Shown here: piece by piece, positions 1 through 8,770 of the stretch
Position numbering within the stretch: position 1 is the first letter of the stretch
Layout of the letters: each line of letters opens with the position of its first letter
Source: Methylorubrum rhodesianum
GTDB taxonomy: Bacteria > Pseudomonadota > Alphaproteobacteria > Rhizobiales > Beijerinckiaceae
NCBI RefSeq assembly: GCF_014199985.1
Contig: NZ_JACHOS010000001.1
Location: 62,001 to 126,000 of the forward strand
Length of the DNA stretch: 64,000 nucleotides
Direction of reading: 5' to 3'
The notes under the pieces: generated by a model
Database searches by the model: none
Seen by the model: only the letters and a program-made list of their open reading frames with translations
Told to the model about the DNA's origin: nothing
Translations under genes and position numbers: made by a program

Positions 1-1
1 C

Positions 2-2104
2 GCGGCCGAGGCGCGCCCCCACGCCTTCGAACTCTTCGGACGGCGGGTGGAGGACCCGTTCGCGTGGCTGAAGGATGCGAACTGGCGCGCGGTGCTCAAG
101 GACCCGTCGGCGCTCGCGCCGGATATCCGCACCTATCTCGAGGCCGAGAACGCCTATGCCGAGGCGGCGCTGAGCGGCGCCGCGGCTCTCCGCAAGTCAC
201 TCGTCGCCGAGATGCGCGGGCGTATCCGCGAGGACGACGCCTCTGTTCCCGAGCCCGATGGTCCCTTCGCCTACTATTCCCGTCACCGCGAGGGCGGGCA
301 GCACCCGCTGATCTGCCGCCGCCCGCGCACGGTCCACCGCATCGCCGAGCAGCCGGAGGACGGCGAGACCGGCGAGCAGATCCTGCTCGATGGCGACAAG
401 GAGGGCGAAGGTCTCGCCTTCTTCGAGATCGCCGGCGCGGCCCATTCCGACGACCATCGCCTGCTCGCCTGGGGTGTGGACACCAAGGGTTCGGAACTCC
501 ACACCATCCGCGTGCGCGATCTGGAGACCGGCGAGGACCGTCCCGAGCGAGTGGAGTCGACGGCGGGCGACGCGGTCTGGAATGCGGCGGGCACCGCCTT
601 CTTCTACGTGGCTTTGGATGAGAACCACCGTCCTGCCCGTGTGATGCGCCATCGCCTCGGCACCGATCAGGCCGAGGACTCGATCGTCTACGAGGAGGCC
701 GATCCGGGCTTCTTCGTGCATATCGGCCGCACCCAGTCGGGCAGCTACCTGACCGTCACAGCAAGCGACCACGAGACGGCGGAGGTCCATCTCCTCGATC
801 GCGCCGACGACGAGGGCGCGCTCCGCTGCGTCGCGCCCCGCGAGGAGCGGCTGATCTACTCGGTCGAGCACTGGGGCTCGTATCTCGTCATTCTGACGAA
901 TGCCGACGGCGCGGTGGACTTCAAGATCGTCACCTGCCCCCTCGATGCCACCGCCCGCGAGAACTGGCGCGACGCGGTGCCCTATCGGCCCGGCACCATG
1001 ATCCGGCACCTGCACGTGCTCGGGAATCACCTCGTTCGGCTCGAACTGGAGAACGCCCTGCCGCGCATCGTCGTGCGCGACATGAAGGGGGACGAGCACA
1101 CCGTCTCCTTCGCGGAGGAGGCCTACTCGCTCGGCCTGCTGCCCGGCTACGAGTTCGAGACGGCGCGTATCCGCTTCACCTACTCGTCGATGACGACGCC
1201 GGCCGAGACCTACGACTACGATTGCGTGACCCGAGCCCGCATCCTGCGCAAGCGCCAGACCGTGCCGAGCGGCCACGAGCCCGCCGATTACGTCACCCGC
1301 CGCCTGTTCGCGACGGCCCCGGACGGGGAGAGCGTGCCGATCTCTCTGCTGCATCGCCGCGGGCTCGCGCTCGACGGCTCGGCACCGCTGCTGCTCTACG
1401 GCTACGGTTCCTACGGCACGCTGATGCCGGCGGGCTTCCGCACCAACCTGCTCAGCCTCGTCGATCGCGGTTTCGTCTACGCCATCGCCCATGTCCGCGG
1501 CGGCACCGAGAAGGGCTGGAACTGGTATCTCGACGGCAAGCGCCACAAGAAACCCAACACCTTCACCGATTTCGTCGCCTGCGGTCGGGCGCTGATCGAG
1601 GCGAATTACACCGCGCAGGGGCGCATCGTCGCCCATGGCGGCAGCGCCGGCGGGATGCTGATGGGCGCGGTCGCCAACCTCGCGCCGGAGCTCTTCGCCG
1701 GCATCGTCGCCGACGTGCCCTTCGTCGATGTGCTCAACACCATGCTCGACGCCGACCTGCCGCTCACGCCGCCGGAATGGCCCGAATGGGGCAATCCGGC
1801 CGAGAGCAAGGCGGCGTTCGAGACGATCCTGTCCTACTCGCCCTACGACAACGTGGCGGCCAAGGCCTACCCGGCGATTCTGGCGCTCGGCGGCCTCACC
1901 GATCCGCGCGTGACCTACTGGGAGCCGGCCAAATGGGTGGCGCGGCTGCGCGCCACCATGACCGGTGGCGGGCCGATCCTCTGCAAGATCAACATGGAGG
2001 CCGGTCACGGCGGTGCCGCCGGCCGGTTCGATCGCCTGGAGGAGGTCGGCCTCATCTACGCCTTCGCCCTGATGGCGGCGGCGCGCGCGGCCAAACCGGC
2101 CTGA
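2..2104 (+). CDS. ptrB: Oligopeptidase B (S9A prolyl-oligopeptidase family), 5' end outside window
   Basis: Serine oligopeptidase expected to cleave short peptides after basic residues in the cytoplasm. The frame is open to the left edge with family-typical sequence (HAFELFGRR, then VEDPFAWLKD), so the GTG at 47 is not the real start and the gene begins just before the window. The N-terminal two thirds form the beta-propeller cap. The C-terminal alpha/beta-hydrolase domain carries the nucleophile motif GGSAGG (about nt 1635-1655), the Asp region LTDPRV (about 1895) and the catalytic His in MEAGHGG (about 2000). Length of about 700 residues fits the family. It stands alone, followed by a secreted protein on the same strand. 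Confidence 0.9.
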   Translation, partial: AAEARPHAFELFGRRVEDPFAWLKDANWRAVLKDPSALAPDIRTYLEAENAYAEAALSGAAALRKSLVAEMRGRIREDDASVPEPDGPFAYYSRHREGGQHPLICRRPRTVHRIAEQPEDGETGEQILLDGDKEGEGLAFFEIAGAAHSDDHRLLAWGVDTKGSELHTIRVRDLETGEDRPERVESTAGDAVWNAAGTAFFYVALDENHRPARVMRHRLGTDQAEDSIVYEEADPGFFVHIGRTQSGSYLTVTASDHETAEVHLLDRADDEGALRCVAPREERLIYSVEHWGSYLVILTNADGAVDFKIVTCPLDATARENWRDAVPYRPGTMIRHLHVLGNHLVRLELENALPRIVVRDMKGDEHTVSFAEEAYSLGLLPGYEFETARIRFTYSSMTTPAETYDYDCVTRARILRKRQTVPSGHEPADYVTRRLFATAPDGESVPISLLHRRGLALDGSAPLLLYGYGSYGTLMPAGFRTNLLSLVDRGFVYAIAHVRGGTEKGWNWYLDGKRHKKPNTFTDFVACGRALIEANYTAQGRIVAHGGSAGGMLMGAVANLAPELFAGIVADVPFVDVLNTMLDADLPLTPPEWPEWGNPAESKAAFETILSYSPYDNVAAKAYPAILALGGLTDPRVTYWEPAKWVARLRATMTGGGPILCKINMEAGHGGAAGRFDRLEEVGLIYAFALMAAARAAKPA

Positions 2105-2267
2105 CCACCGTCAGCGCCGGCCGCGAGGGGGCGTGGCCGGCACTTCGACAAAATCCCGCCGATAAGGCAGAACGGCGCCCGCAACTTCGCTGCGCCGCTG
2201 CAGCAGAGAAGAAGCAGAGCATAAGATCAAAATAATAATGAAACACGATCGGTCAGGGAGAGATACG

Positions 2268-2720
2268 ATGAAACACCTCGCGATCGCAGCCGCTGTTCTG
2301 TTCGGGCTGCCGCTTGCCGCCGTGGCCGAGGAGGTGGCGCCCAAACCGGCGGCAGAAGCGGCGAAGTCCGCGACCGAGGCGGCGACGGCCACACCCGGCA
2401 CCGTTCCGGATGGCGCTCCGAAGGCGCCGCAGACCGCTCAAGAGCGTCAGGAGGCGAATGCCGCCAAGCTCGCCGGCCTCGTCCGTTTCGTCGGCGAGTC
2501 CTGCAAGGAGGCGCAGCCCGATTACGAGCGGTTCAAGTCGGTGGTGGCGGCCATGGGCGTCGATCTCGACGCGATCTCGAAGGGCGCGCTGCTCATGCGC
2601 AGCATGAGCTACACCGAAGCCTATCGGAAGAACGTCGATGAGAGCTGCCGCAGGGCGCAGGAGATGTTCGGTGAGAAGGGCACGGCGATTCCCGGCCTCG
2701 TGCTGCGCAAGGCCTCGTGA
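2268..2720 (+). CDS. Small secreted protein of unknown function
   Basis: A 150-residue protein whose first about 22 residues are a Sec signal peptide (MKHLAIAAAVLFGLPLAAVA). An Ala/Pro-rich linker follows, then a helical region of about 90 residues with two cysteines (ESCKE and DESCRR) that could form a disulfide in the periplasm. I chose the ATG at 2268 over the in-frame ATG at 2238: a GGGAG ribosome site lies at 2256-2260 and only the shorter form begins directly with the signal peptide. The nine bases ATGAAACAC occur at both ATGs, a small local duplication. I do not recognise the family. Confidence 0.7.
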   Translation: MKHLAIAAAVLFGLPLAAVAEEVAPKPAAEAAKSATEAATATPGTVPDGAPKAPQTAQERQEANAAKLAGLVRFVGESCKEAQPDYERFKSVVAAMGVDLDAISKGALLMRSMSYTEAYRKNVDESCRRAQEMFGEKGTAIPGLVLRKAS

Positions 2721-2839
2721 CCGCGGCGGCGTTTTAAGCGCACGTTCACCGCGCTGAGCGAGAGTGCCCGCACGAGTGGCGTTCGGCGCCTGGTCTCCGT
2801 CCGAGACCGGGCGCCGCTGAGAGACGGGCGTTTCGCGCG

Positions 2840-5800
2840 ATGGGGGGACGGGCCGGTCAGGGAAAGCGGCTGCGTCCGGGCAGGGTTCTGCTGCGCGCCG
2901 GTCTCGCCGTCGGTCTCTGCGCCGCCGCCTCCGCCGCAGAGGCGGCCCGCCTCGTCTCGGCCAAGGGCGCGCAGCCTTCCGAGGGCTACGGCCGGATCGT
3001 CCTGACCTTCGATGAGCCGGTCGCGGTCAAGGCGCGGCTCTCGGGCGCGATCCTTGTCCTCAGCTTCGGCGAGGCCGTCGGTGCCGGCCCCGAGCGGATC
3101 GTCGCGGGCATGCCGGACTACGTCAGCGTGGTGCGGCGCGATCCCGACGGATCGGCCCTGCGCCTCGCCCTGCAGCGTCCCTACCGGATCAACGTGCAGG
3201 ACGCCGGAGAGCAGGTCTTCGTCGATCTGCTGCCGGACGACTGGAAGGGCTTCGTCCCGCCGCTCCCCAGTGAGGTGGTGGTCGAACTCGCCCGTCGGGC
3301 CGCTGCGGCCGAGGCGAGCCTGAAAGCCCGCAATCCGGCCCCCGTGCCGCGTCCGCTCACCCTCGAAATGGCCCACGCCGATCGGCGGACACGGCTCTCC
3401 TTGCGCCTGCCGGAAGGCACCGAGGCCGCCTTCGCACCGAACGGCGCGGGGACACGCCTGACGCTGCCCGGAGCATGGCGGATCGACGACCTCGGCCTAC
3501 GGGGGCGTCTTGCCCCCGGTATCGGCCGTGTTGCCGTTGAGACCGAAGCGGGCGAAGCGCGCATTATTGCAACCCCTGCCGAAGGAGTGACGCTCGCCAC
3601 GGCGCGGGATGAGGATGTCGTCACGATCGACTTCCTTGCCAAGCCGACATCCGCGGAGGCGCCGTCCGCCGCCATCGCCCAGAGCGAGGCGAAGGACGCG
3701 CCGAAGGAGCCGCCTCGGCCGGCAACACCGGCCGGCCCGCAGGCCGGTGATCCGTCGCCGCGCCGCACGGCGCCGCCTTCGGCCTCGGTGACGCGCAAGG
3801 CGGGCTCGGGACTCGTCTTCCCCTTTACAAAGCGCGTGCCGGCGGCCCTGTTCGAGCGCGGCGGCATCGTCACCCTCGTCTTCGCTACGACCGATCCGGT
3901 CGCCGTGCCGCCGTCCGGAGCCAGCGGCCTCGTTGCCCTCGCGCCCCCGCAGCGCAGCGGCGGCTTCACCGTCCTGCGCTTTACCGCACCCACCGGCCGG
4001 CTCGTGGACCTGCTTCCGGTGACCGATCCGGGCGGATGGGAGCTGGTGGCCGGCGACGGCCTCTCTCCGAGCGAGAGCCTGACCGCCCAGCGCGCGCCCG
4101 CCGCGCAGGGACGGCTCGGAGTCGCTCTGCGACTGCCCGAGGCCGGACCGGTCGGCTGGTTCGATCTCGATGGTGAGCGCATTGCCGTCGTCACCGCCGA
4201 TGGCAGCCGTCCAGCGGGGGTGGTCAAGGCACAGCGCTTCGTCGAGTTCGAGCTGCTCCCGAGCCGCCTCGGAATTGCCGTGCTCGCCCACGCCGACGAT
4301 CTCATCGTGCGGCCCGACCTCGACGGCGTGGCGATCGGCCGTGAGGGCGGAAGGGAGGGTCGCGAGAGCGGGCTCTCGGTCTCGGGGGTCTCCCGTCCCG
4401 CCGACCCGCCCGTGGGTACCGTCACGGAACTCGCGATCGAACGCGAAGCCTGGGAAAAGGCCCAGCGGGGCGACGTGCGCGCGACGCTGCGGGAAGGCCT
4501 CGCCGTCGCCGTCGAGGCTCAGCGTCGCGACCGCGGCGGCGCCCGCCTCGCGCTGGCCCGCACCCTGATCGCCAATGATCTCGACGTGGAGGCGCTCGGC
4601 GCGCTGAATGCCGCCGCCGCGGATGACGTCGTGATCGACGGCGACCGGCAGACGGTCCTGCTGCGCGGCATCGTGCTCGCCCGGATCGGGCGGGCCGAGG
4701 AGGCGCGCAAGCTCCTGTCCGACGAACGGCTCGCCACCAATCCGGAAGCCCGGCTCTGGCGGGGCTACGCCGACGCCCTAGCCGGTCGCTGGAGCGAGGC
4801 GGCGGTGGCCCTCCGTGCCGGCGAGTCGGTGCTGGAGCGCTACCCCGAGCCTCTTGCGTCGCTGTTCCATGCCGCCGCGGCCGAGGCCGCGGTCGAGACC
4901 GGCGATTGGGAGGCGGTGACGCGCGAGTCGCTCGCCGCGACCCCGGCCGCCACAGAGTACACTCGGGACCGGCTGACGCTGCTGCGCGCGAAGATGGACG
5001 AGGCGACCGGGCGCGGCGCGGCGGCGCTGGCCGCCTACGAGACGCTGCGGGATCGGGCACCCTGGCCCCTGGCAGCCGAGGCGACGCTGCGCGCGGCCGC
5101 CCTCGGCCACACCCTGGGAAAGACGCCTCTGCCCGAGGCGATCGACCGGCTGGAGATCCTGGCCCTGACATGGCACGGCGGACCGACCGAGATCGGAACG
5201 CTGGGCGCGCTCGGGGGCCTCTACGAAGAGGCCGGACGCTGGCGCAAGATCTTTACCACCGCGCGCCGCGCCAACGCCCTCAACCCCCAGGCACCGATCG
5301 CGCGCGCCCTGCACGAACGCGCCATGACCGTCTTCGAGGACCTGTTCCTCGGCCCGCGTGGCGAGCGGCTCGGCGGTATCGAGGCGCTGGCGCTGTATTT
5401 CGACTTCAAGGATTTCGCGCCGGCGGGCCGCCGGGCCGACGAGATCGTGCGGCGCCTGGCCGACCGCCTCGTCGCCCTCGACCTGCTCGATTCCGCCGAC
5501 GAGTTGCTGCAGTACCAGATCGATCACCGCCTGGAGGGGGCAGCCCGCTCCTCAGTCTCGGCCCGGCTCGCCACGATCCGGCTGATGGAGGGCAAGCCGC
5601 TCCAGGCGCTGCAGACGCTCGACGCGACACACCTGCCCGAACTCGCCGAAGATGTGCGCCGCGCCCGTGCGCTGCTGCGCGCCCGCGCCCTGTCGGACCT
5701 GTCCCGCACGGATCTCGCCCTGGAGACGGTCGAGGGCGAGACCGGGGCCGATGCCGAGCGGCTGCGCGCCGACATCCTCTGGGCGGCCCGTCGCTGGCGC

Positions 5801-6184
5801 GAGGCCGGGGAGGCGCACGAGATGATCCTGGGGCCGGCATGGCGCTCGGGCAAACCCCTCGACGAGACCGCACGGGCCGATGTGATCCGCGCCGGCATCG
5901 CCTACGGGCTCGCGGGCGAGTCCCTCGGGCTCGAGCGGCTCAAGGCGAAGTTCGCCGGGTTGATGGCGGAGAGCGCGGATGCCCGCACCTTCGCCATGCT
6001 GACGCGACCGGACGCGCCCCGTTCCGCCGCCTTCCGCGACGCGGCCCTGCGTGCCACCAAGGCCGAGACCCTCGCCGCCTTCCTCTCGGAATACCGCAAG
6101 CGCTACCCTGACAGCGCCGTGCCGGAGCCTGGCAGCGCCGCGACCGGGAACCGGGCCGAGGCGCCGTCCTCACCGCCGGGGTGA
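2840..6184 (+). CDS. Large TPR-type exported protein
   Basis: A 1114-residue protein with an N-terminal hydrophobic stretch (about residues 13-33, ending AASAAEAA) likely to act as a signal peptide or anchor. An AMIN-like beta-rich region follows (about 35-140), then a low-complexity Pro/Ala linker (about 270-320), a second beta-rich domain (about 325-500), and a long helical C-terminal half (about 530-1090) with tetratricopeptide-like repeats. TPR arrays usually scaffold protein complexes. It lies just before the fliP region on the opposite strand, so a link to the cell envelope or flagellum is possible but unproven. No catalytic motif was seen. The ATG at 2840 is the first plausible start and leads directly into the basic and hydrophobic leader. 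Confidence 0.75.
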   Translation: MGGRAGQGKRLRPGRVLLRAGLAVGLCAAASAAEAARLVSAKGAQPSEGYGRIVLTFDEPVAVKARLSGAILVLSFGEAVGAGPERIVAGMPDYVSVVRRDPDGSALRLALQRPYRINVQDAGEQVFVDLLPDDWKGFVPPLPSEVVVELARRAAAAEASLKARNPAPVPRPLTLEMAHADRRTRLSLRLPEGTEAAFAPNGAGTRLTLPGAWRIDDLGLRGRLAPGIGRVAVETEAGEARIIATPAEGVTLATARDEDVVTIDFLAKPTSAEAPSAAIAQSEAKDAPKEPPRPATPAGPQAGDPSPRRTAPPSASVTRKAGSGLVFPFTKRVPAALFERGGIVTLVFATTDPVAVPPSGASGLVALAPPQRSGGFTVLRFTAPTGRLVDLLPVTDPGGWELVAGDGLSPSESLTAQRAPAAQGRLGVALRLPEAGPVGWFDLDGERIAVVTADGSRPAGVVKAQRFVEFELLPSRLGIAVLAHADDLIVRPDLDGVAIGREGGREGRESGLSVSGVSRPADPPVGTVTELAIEREAWEKAQRGDVRATLREGLAVAVEAQRRDRGGARLALARTLIANDLDVEALGALNAAAADDVVIDGDRQTVLLRGIVLARIGRAEEARKLLSDERLATNPEARLWRGYADALAGRWSEAAVALRAGESVLERYPEPLASLFHAAAAEAAVETGDWEAVTRESLAATPAATEYTRDRLTLLRAKMDEATGRGAAALAAYETLRDRAPWPLAAEATLRAAALGHTLGKTPLPEAIDRLEILALTWHGGPTEIGTLGALGGLYEEAGRWRKIFTTARRANALNPQAPIARALHERAMTVFEDLFLGPRGERLGGIEALALYFDFKDFAPAGRRADEIVRRLADRLVALDLLDSADELLQYQIDHRLEGAARSSVSARLATIRLMEGKPLQALQTLDATHLPELAEDVRRARALLRARALSDLSRTDLALETVEGETGADAERLRADILWAARRWREAGEAHEMILGPAWRSGKPLDETARADVIRAGIAYGLAGESLGLERLKAKFAGLMAESADARTFAMLTRPDAPRSAAFRDAALRATKAETLAAFLSEYRKRYPDSAVPEPGSAATGNRAEAPSSPPG

Positions 6185-6187
6185 CGT

Positions 6188-6589
6188 TCAGAAGGTGCGG
6201 CGGCCGCGCTGCGCGTCAATGCTCCACGGACCCGGGCCGGCGAAGGCGATGTAGAGGAAGACGAAGCAGTAGAGGATCGCCGCGTCTCCGCCGTTCAGCG
6301 CCGGGAAGAAGCTCTTGGGTGCGTGGGCGATGAAGTAGGCGAAGGCCATCTCGCCGGAGAGGATGAAGGCCACGGGCCGGCTGAACAGGCCGATCAGGAG
6401 CAGCGCGCCGCCGACGAGTTCGAGCAGGCCGGCGATGCCGGACATTGATAGAAGGGGTGGGTTCATCGCGCTCGGCGGAAAGCCGAGGATCTTCTGCGTG
6501 CCGTGCGCCATGAAGATCAGCGCCGAGACGATCCGCAGAACGCTCAGCATCCGCGGAGCCCATCGTGTGGTGACGCTCGTGAGATCCAT
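6188..6589 (-). CDS. DoxX-family membrane protein
   Basis: A 133-residue integral membrane protein with four predicted hydrophobic segments. It carries the DoxX hallmark near the N-terminus (LRIVSALIFMAHGTQKILGF) and GIAGLLELVGGALLLIGLF in the second segment. DoxX proteins are associated with quinone-linked oxidoreduction or general membrane stress, and the exact role here is unknown. I chose the ATG at 6589 because GAGGAAG lies about 8 nt upstream, whereas the longer frame to 6622 lacks such a site. It ends 3 bp from the stop of the convergent TPR gene, so there is essentially no room for a terminator between them. Confidence 0.85.
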   Translation of the reverse strand: MDLTSVTTRWAPRMLSVLRIVSALIFMAHGTQKILGFPPSAMNPPLLSMSGIAGLLELVGGALLLIGLFSRPVAFILSGEMAFAYFIAHAPKSFFPALNGGDAAILYCFVFLYIAFAGPGPWSIDAQRGRRTF

Positions 6590-6646
6590 GTCACGACTTC
6601 CTCTCAACGCGAAGGCCCGCAACCTCGAATCGTAGTGCGGCGGACT

Positions 6647-7408
6647 TCACCCTCCGTAGCTTTGAATCAGAGACCCCGCCACCAGGGTCCATCCGTCGAC
6701 CAGAACGAAGAAGATCAGCTTGAACGGCAGCGCGACGGTGGCCGGCGGCAGCATCATCATGCCCATCGCCATCAGCACCGAGGCGACCACGAGGTCGATG
6801 ATCAGGAAGGGGATGAACAGGAGGAAGCCGATCTCGAAGGCGCGCCGCAGTTCGGAGATCATGAAGGCGGGGGTGACGATCTCGAGGCCGATCGCCTCCG
6901 GACCCGCCGGGGCCGGCTGGCGGGCCATGTCGAGGAAGAGCTTGAGGTCCTTCTCACGCACGTTGCGCAGCATGAAGGTCTTGAAGGGGGCGGAGGCCCG
7001 TTCGAAAGCCTGCGACTGGCTGATCTGACCGGCGACCAGCGGCTCGACCCCGGTCCGGTAGGCCTCCCGCGCCGTCGGCGCCATCACGAAGGCGGTGAGG
7101 AACAGGGCGAGGCTGACCATCACCGTGTTGGGCGGCGCGGTCTGGGTGCCGAGGGCCGAACGCAGGATCGACAGCACCACGACGATCCGGGTGAACGACG
7201 TCGCCATCACAAGCACTGATGGCGCGAGTGCCAGGACCGTGATGAGGGCGACGAGCTGGAGCGCCCGCTCGGTGGTGCCGCCCGCGCCGAGATCGAGGGT
7301 GACGCTCTGCGCCCACGCAGCGCCCGAGCCGCCCGACAGCAGCAGGGCGGTCAGGATCGTCGTCAGGAGGGAGGATCGCGGCAGGAGCCGGCGGGGGAGG
7401 GGGATCAT
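6647..7408 (-). CDS. fliP: Flagellar type III export gate protein FliP
   Basis: FliP forms, with FliQ and FliR, the membrane export gate of the flagellar type III secretion apparatus. The 253-residue product has an N-terminal signal-like segment ending GAAWAQ, then the strongly conserved core (LVMATSFTRIVVVLSILRSA, then TPPN-like QTAPPN, EAYRTGVEPL and the C-terminal PFLIIDLVVASVLMAMGMMM). The ATG at 7408 (MIPLPRR) is preferred to the longer frame because the extension is Arg-rich and unlike FliP. It is unusual that no fliQ, fliR or other flagellar structural gene lies beside it: neighbours are a DoxX gene and fabI. The nearby cheY and cheZ at 14.9-16 kb are separate units. Confidence 0.93.
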   Translation of the reverse strand: MIPLPRRLLPRSSLLTTILTALLLSGGSGAAWAQSVTLDLGAGGTTERALQLVALITVLALAPSVLVMATSFTRIVVVLSILRSALGTQTAPPNTVMVSLALFLTAFVMAPTAREAYRTGVEPLVAGQISQSQAFERASAPFKTFMLRNVREKDLKLFLDMARQPAPAGPEAIGLEIVTPAFMISELRRAFEIGFLLFIPFLIIDLVVASVLMAMGMMMLPPATVALPFKLIFFVLVDGWTLVAGSLIQSYGG

Positions 7409-7475
7409 CGCGGGCCGCACCCTGCGGCGTGACGCGGTCGCGCACAAGCGACGCGACGACACGCTGCCGGCGGGA

Positions 7476-8309
7476 TCACACGTCGTCGCCGACGACGCCC
7501 GCCTCGTCCTGGGCCTGAAGCACCGCCGGGCGGGGCATTGAGATGATGTTGTAGCCCGAATCGACGAAGTGGATTTCGCCGGTCACGCCGCCCGAGAGAT
7601 CGGAGAGAAGGTAGAGGGCGGAATTGCCGACATCGTCCAGCGTCACCGTGCGCCGCAGCGGGGCGTGCGCCTTCTGATGATTGTACATCAGCCGAGCATC
7701 GGCGATGCCGGCGCCGGCCAATGTCCGCATCGGGCCGGCCGAGAGCGCGTTGACGCGGATGCCGTCGGGGCCGAGGTCGCTGGCGAGATAGCGGACCGAC
7801 GCTTCGAGTGCGGCTTTGGCCACGCCCATCACGTTGTAGTTCGGCATCACGCGGGTCGAGCCGGCATAGGTCAGCGTCAGCAGCGAGCCGCCCCGCGGCA
7901 TCCGAGCGGCGGCGCGCTGGGCAATTTCTGTGAAGGAGAAGCAGGAGATCGTCATGGTGCGCGAGAAGTTCGCGCGGGTGGTGACGTCGACGTAGCGACC
8001 CTTGAGCTGCGCCTTGTCCGAGAATCCGATCGCGTGGACGATGAAGTCTATGCCGTCGGGGAAGCGCGCGTCGAGGGTGGCGAAGGCGGCATCGACGGTG
8101 GCGACGTCCTCGACATCGCAGGGCAGCACGATGTCGGAACCGACCGAGGCCGCGAGCGGCGCCACTCGGCGCCCCAATGCCTCTCCCTGATAGGTGAAGG
8201 CCAGTTCCGCGCCGTGCCGGTGCAGGGTCTTGGCGATGCCCCACGCGATCGAATGATCGTTGGCGACCCCCATGATGAGGCCGCGCTTGCCCGCCATCAA
8301 ACCCGTCAT
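7476..8309 (-). CDS. fabI: Enoyl-[acyl-carrier-protein] reductase FabI
   Basis: NADH-dependent enoyl-ACP reductase, the last step of each fatty acid elongation cycle, in the cytoplasm. The 277-residue product starts MTGLMAGKRG and shows the FabI-specific nucleotide site (GVANDHSIAWGIA). Its active-site triad Tyr148, Tyr158 and Lys165 sits in the pattern Y-AGSTRVMPNY-NVMGVAK. The ATG at 8309 is chosen because the long upstream extension to 8465 is non-conserved and Pro/Arg-rich. It sits downstream of fabA and fabB on the same strand, separated by a short membrane-peptide gene. This order, facing irr, is the usual rhizobial arrangement. Confidence 0.96.
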   Translation of the reverse strand: MTGLMAGKRGLIMGVANDHSIAWGIAKTLHRHGAELAFTYQGEALGRRVAPLAASVGSDIVLPCDVEDVATVDAAFATLDARFPDGIDFIVHAIGFSDKAQLKGRYVDVTTRANFSRTMTISCFSFTEIAQRAAARMPRGGSLLTLTYAGSTRVMPNYNVMGVAKAALEASVRYLASDLGPDGIRVNALSAGPMRTLAGAGIADARLMYNHQKAHAPLRRTVTLDDVGNSALYLLSDLSGGVTGEIHFVDSGYNIISMPRPAVLQAQDEAGVVGDDV

Positions 8310-8502
8310 TCTCTCATCCGTACGCGTTCGGTCCGGCGCCTCGACGCCCCGCCCGAGGCTTAGCCCGCCGGGCGAGGGCCTGTCCACGCGTGCCGCCCGA
8401 TTGCGCGGCTGCAACGGCCTGCAACCGGCCGGGCGGGGCATGAAAAAGCCCTGGCGCGAAGGCAACGGGGCCGGAGATAGGTCAAGAAAGAGCGGCGCGT
8501 CC

Positions 8503-8622
8503 TCAGAAGTAGCCGCGGGTCCCGGCCTGCGCGTCGTCGATCAGGGTCTGCTTGGCACGCACTGCAACGGTCGCAGCAACAGCGATGCCAGTCACGGTGA
8601 GCAGAGCGAGGGCGACGAACAT
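8503..8622 (-). CDS. 39-aa single-pass membrane peptide between fabB and fabI
   Basis: A short frame encodes a peptide starting MFVALALLTVTGIAVAATVA, one clear transmembrane helix. A basic residue cluster (RAKQ) follows, then a C-terminal tail ending GTRGYF. The ATG lies at 8620-8622 and the TGA at 8503-8505. The upstream sequence holds a modest purine-rich site (AGGTTGG). The peptide is hydrophobic with a normal topology signal, which is unusual for a random 40-codon frame. It lies between two fatty acid genes on the same strand. The function is unknown; possibilities are a membrane-associated regulatory peptide or an orphan lineage-specific protein. Confidence 0.5.
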   Translation of the reverse strand: MFVALALLTVTGIAVAATVAVRAKQTLIDDAQAGTRGYF

Positions 8623-8736
8623 GATACCAACCTGCCTATCGAAGCAGGAACGCGGATGCAATTGATCCGTTCCGCCGATCCATCAGACGAGGGGTCGGCT
8701 TATGCTTGGCTATAGCTTCGCAGTTGCGAAAGCTGC

Positions 8737-8753
8737 GCCGCCGCAACGGCGGC
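8737..8753 (-). terminator. GC-rich hairpin downstream of fabB
   Basis: Perfect 7-bp stem GCCGCCG / CGGCGGC with a 3-nt loop, 18 bp beyond the fabB stop on the minus strand. There is no clear U-run, so it could be a weak terminator or processing/stabilising hairpin separating fabB from the small peptide gene and fabI. Confidence 0.3.
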
Positions 8754-8770
8754 AGAGATGGCGGCAGCGA

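Noticed and set aside
197..2008. Long open frame on the minus strand opposite oligopeptidase B
   Set aside because: A GC-rich antisense frame with no family resemblance, fully inside a well-supported gene on the plus strand.
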